DNA of 7,616 nt from Chryseobacterium gleum (GTDB lineage: Bacteria; Bacteroidota; Bacteroidia; UBA10329), in NCBI GenBank assembly GCA_945874195.1, contig CAMCFW010000089.1, positions 1-7,616 of the forward strand, given 5' to 3'. A model generated the notes under the pieces. That model was not told where the DNA came from. It did no database searches and was given only the letters and a program-made list of their open reading frames with translations. The position numbers were made by a program, and so were the translations under genes. Below are positions 5,419 through 7,616 of this stretch, piece after piece (position 1 is the first letter of the stretch; each line of letters begins with the position of its first letter).

Positions 5419-7616
5419 TCAGAAACTAGCCTTCAACGATAACACAAAATTCCTTCCAGCGGCCACTATTCCCGAGCTATAAGGACGATAGCGCTGATCC
5501 GTTAGGTTCTCGACACCTGCGCTAACCGTAAAGTGATTCAGGAACTGATAAGATGCCTTGAAGTTGATGGTGTACCAACTAGGCGACCACGAATTGCCGT
5601 TGTCATCAACCGCATAGATCTCTTGCTTATTCTGCTCCTCTTCTGCTAAGTTCTCGAACTTTACAGCTCCGCTATATTGGGCATTAAGTTGCAAGGTGAG
5701 TGTCTTATACCGATAGCTGAGGCGCGAAACTCCAAACCAAGGCGCTGCATGGCGCGATGGACTGATTTCGCCATTATCCAACTCCTCGCGGCCAACCTGC
5801 CAATTGAAATCGGAGGACAGACCGAACCCGAGGGGCAACTTCACCTCCACTCCGGCCTGCAGACCGTAAACATTGGCCACGGCCGCGTTCTGAATGGCCT
5901 GAACCCGGCTCATTTCGCCATTGTAAACAATACTATCAAGCGTGTTAAAAGTGTAATCTCGCCTTACCAAGGCATTGGTCAGAATGGTGTAAAAGCCTGT
6001 TAGGTCTAATTTCACCACATCGGCAATGACCTTGGCAATGCTCACGTCCACATTGTACGCATATTCTGCTTGAAGATCAGGATTTGGAACTGTGACCGTA
6101 CCTGGTTCCGAATCGAAGACCTTGCCCACATCATCCACATTGGGCGAACGGAATGCGGTTCCGAAATTGGCGCTCAGAACCCATGTTTTCGAAGGGCGAT
6201 AGACCAGTCCGAAACTACCTGTCAATGCACCGTTGCGCAGCTTAGCCTCGGTGAACGGAAATGGGAAGAATGTGGTGTCGAATTCAGCATTCAGCATGAA
6301 ATAATTATACCGAAGGCCGGCCTGCAAAGTCACCTTGTCGTGCACACGATACTGGTCAGATACATATACTCCATAGCTTGACCAATTGGACTTCGGATAG
6401 CGCGAGGCTCCTTCGAATTTCACCCCATTGCGGATGTTCTCATCTATTCCTACGGAAATGATATCATTCCAAACCACTTCAAAACCGTAGTAGAGTTTGT
6501 TTTTCTTGCCGATGGACTTTACAAGATCGAGGTTGCCAGAATAGGCGTACACGTCCTCGATACGCGTTTCGCGGGCATCTTCATTGAGGTTGCGGCTGAT
6601 CCTGCTTTCCTCAAAGAACTGATGCGCCAAGCGTATGTTCAGTTGGTCGTAGAGAGCGTTGTTCCCCTTGTGGGTGATGCTCAATGCGTTCATCATCCAT
6701 TTCTGTGGGCCATAACTCCATTCGCCATAGCGCGGAAGACCATTTCGGTAACGGATGTGGCGATCATAGCGCGAATAGGCCGATGTTTCCGACCAGTGGA
6801 AACCGTACTGAATGTCCCATCTGTCATTGGGAGCATAGCGGAACTTCTGCATCACGTTCATTTGCGAGTAACCAGATGGTTTCTGCACGCGTGGATCATC
6901 GTTTGTTACTACCACATCTACACTGTCCTGCCGCTGCACATAGAACGGACGCAGGTACTCTTCGGGGCCGTAGGTTCCCATTTTCAGGTCACCGAAATGG
7001 CTGTAGCTCGCACTGCTCACCATGGCAAACTTCTTCCAGCCTACTCCAAGATCGAAATGACCAGTGAACTCGTTATTAGCGGACGAATAGCGCGTTACTG
7101 CCTTTCCGTTCAAATTGACCTTGTCATCCAACGACAGCTGAGGTGTTAGCGTTCGAAAGCTCATTACGCCACCTATGGCATCGCTGCCATAAATGACGGA
7201 ACCTGCCCCAAAGAAAACCTCGGTGTTCTCGATGGCAAAGGGATCGAGCGAAATGATGTTCTGGATATTTCCCCCACGGAAAATCGCAGTGTTCATCCTC
7301 ACGCCATCAACGGTATAGAGCAACCGATTGGTGGCAAAACCGCGGATCATAGGGCTTCCTCCGCCCTGCTGACTCTTCTGCATGAACACTTTGCCCGAAA
7401 CGGTGAGCAGGTCGGCTGCGGTCTGCGGATTCTGCAGGGCCACATCCTTGGCAGAAATACTTACGATCTTGGAAGGCACATCGCGCGACTCCTGACTCCA
7501 ACGTGTAGCCGATACAACCACTGCATCTAAGCTCACGTTAGAACTTTTCAACTTCCATTCGAAGGAGGCTTCTTTCAGTTCAGCATAACTTTTAAGTATG
7601 GTCTCGTAGCCTAGTG
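5419..7616 (-). CDS. TonB-dependent outer-membrane receptor, 5' end cut by window edge
   Basis: The minus-strand frame is open from the right edge to the TGA at 5419-5421, giving 731 visible residues. The first visible residues (LGYET..., 7614 downwards) look like the end of a carboxypeptidase-regulatory-like domain, which in Bacteroidota receptors comes before the plug; a TTG at 7549-7551 could be mistaken for a start but lies inside the gene. Next come a TonB-box-like segment (LDAVVVSATR, visible residues 29-38), a plug with GGGSPMIRGF and GSVIYGSDAIGGVM (to about 151), and a ~570-residue beta-barrel with FRSPNVDDV and NPDLQAE boxes. The C-terminus is ENLTDQRYRPYSSG...RNFVLSLKASF, ending in the aromatic residue expected for outer-membrane insertion. 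Such receptors import iron chelates, heme, cobalamin or glycans using TonB energy. The plug resembles heme-type receptors, but no His lies between the FRSP and NPDL boxes, so the substrate is left open. Confidence 0.95.
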   Translation of the reverse strand, partial: LGYETILKSYAELKEASFEWKLKSSNVSLDAVVVSATRWSQESRDVPSKIVSISAKDVALQNPQTAADLLTVSGKVFMQKSQQGGGSPMIRGFATNRLLYTVDGVRMNTAIFRGGNIQNIISLDPFAIENTEVFFGAGSVIYGSDAIGGVMSFRTLTPQLSLDDKVNLNGKAVTRYSSANNEFTGHFDLGVGWKKFAMVSSASYSHFGDLKMGTYGPEEYLRPFYVQRQDSVDVVVTNDDPRVQKPSGYSQMNVMQKFRYAPNDRWDIQYGFHWSETSAYSRYDRHIRYRNGLPRYGEWSYGPQKWMMNALSITHKGNNALYDQLNIRLAHQFFEESRISRNLNEDARETRIEDVYAYSGNLDLVKSIGKKNKLYYGFEVVWNDIISVGIDENIRNGVKFEGASRYPKSNWSSYGVYVSDQYRVHDKVTLQAGLRYNYFMLNAEFDTTFFPFPFTEAKLRNGALTGSFGLVYRPSKTWVLSANFGTAFRSPNVDDVGKVFDSEPGTVTVPNPDLQAEYAYNVDVSIAKVIADVVKLDLTGFYTILTNALVRRDYTFNTLDSIVYNGEMSRVQAIQNAAVANVYGLQAGVEVKLPLGFGLSSDFNWQVGREELDNGEISPSRHAAPWFGVSRLSYRYKTLTLQLNAQYSGAVKFENLAEEEQNKQEIYAVDDNGNSWSPSWYTINFKASYQFLNHFTVSAGVENLTDQRYRPYSSGIVAAGRNFVLSLKASF

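Noticed and set aside
6622..7149. Long plus-strand open frames (up to 175 codons) opposite the receptor gene
   Set aside because: They are antisense to conserved plug and barrel sequence, have no recognisable motifs, and are explained by the coding bias of the receptor frame.

Overview
The window looks like chromosomal DNA of a member of the Bacteroidota. The signs are a TonB-dependent receptor preceded by the end of a carboxypeptidase-regulatory-like domain, a short-form RecQ without an HRDC domain, a Bacteroidota-type YejK/NdpA nucleoid protein, and start codons with no clear Shine-Dalgarno sequence. The genus cannot be told from this sequence. No transposase, integrase, phage gene, CRISPR array, tRNA or rRNA was seen.

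Layout. Positions 1-2904 (+ strand) hold a tight three-gene run: the 3' part of a SAM hydrolase / DUF62-family gene cut by the window edge, a small ABM/YgiN-type monooxygenase overlapping it by 4 bp (ATGA), and a recQ-family helicase that starts 19 bp later. Positions 2888-3022 hold something no intact ORF reveals: the first ~45 codons of a 3-methyladenine DNA glycosylase (AAG/Mpg family), broken by one in-frame TAA and cut off just before the family's VETEAY motif. Positions 3032-4075 (- strand) encode a nucleoid-associated protein of the YejK/NdpA family, convergent with recQ. A 237-bp divergent intergenic region follows. Positions 4313-5359 (+) encode a secreted protein of unknown function, apparently with two related domains. 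A strong bidirectional terminator hairpin (5381-5413) separates it from a convergent TonB-dependent outer-membrane receptor gene (5419 to the right edge, - strand), whose 5' end lies outside the window.

How the genes fit together. RecQ, the glycosylase remnant and the nucleoid protein all act on DNA, and the ancestral order was probably hydrolase - monooxygenase - recQ - mpg. The secreted protein and the receptor are envelope genes that share only the terminator. The clearest unusual observations are the mpg remnant, the loss of the expected Asp-Arg-His triad in the SAM hydrolase relative, and the long segment between the helicase core and the zinc cysteines in RecQ. I found no evidence for a new defence, mobile or biosynthetic system.
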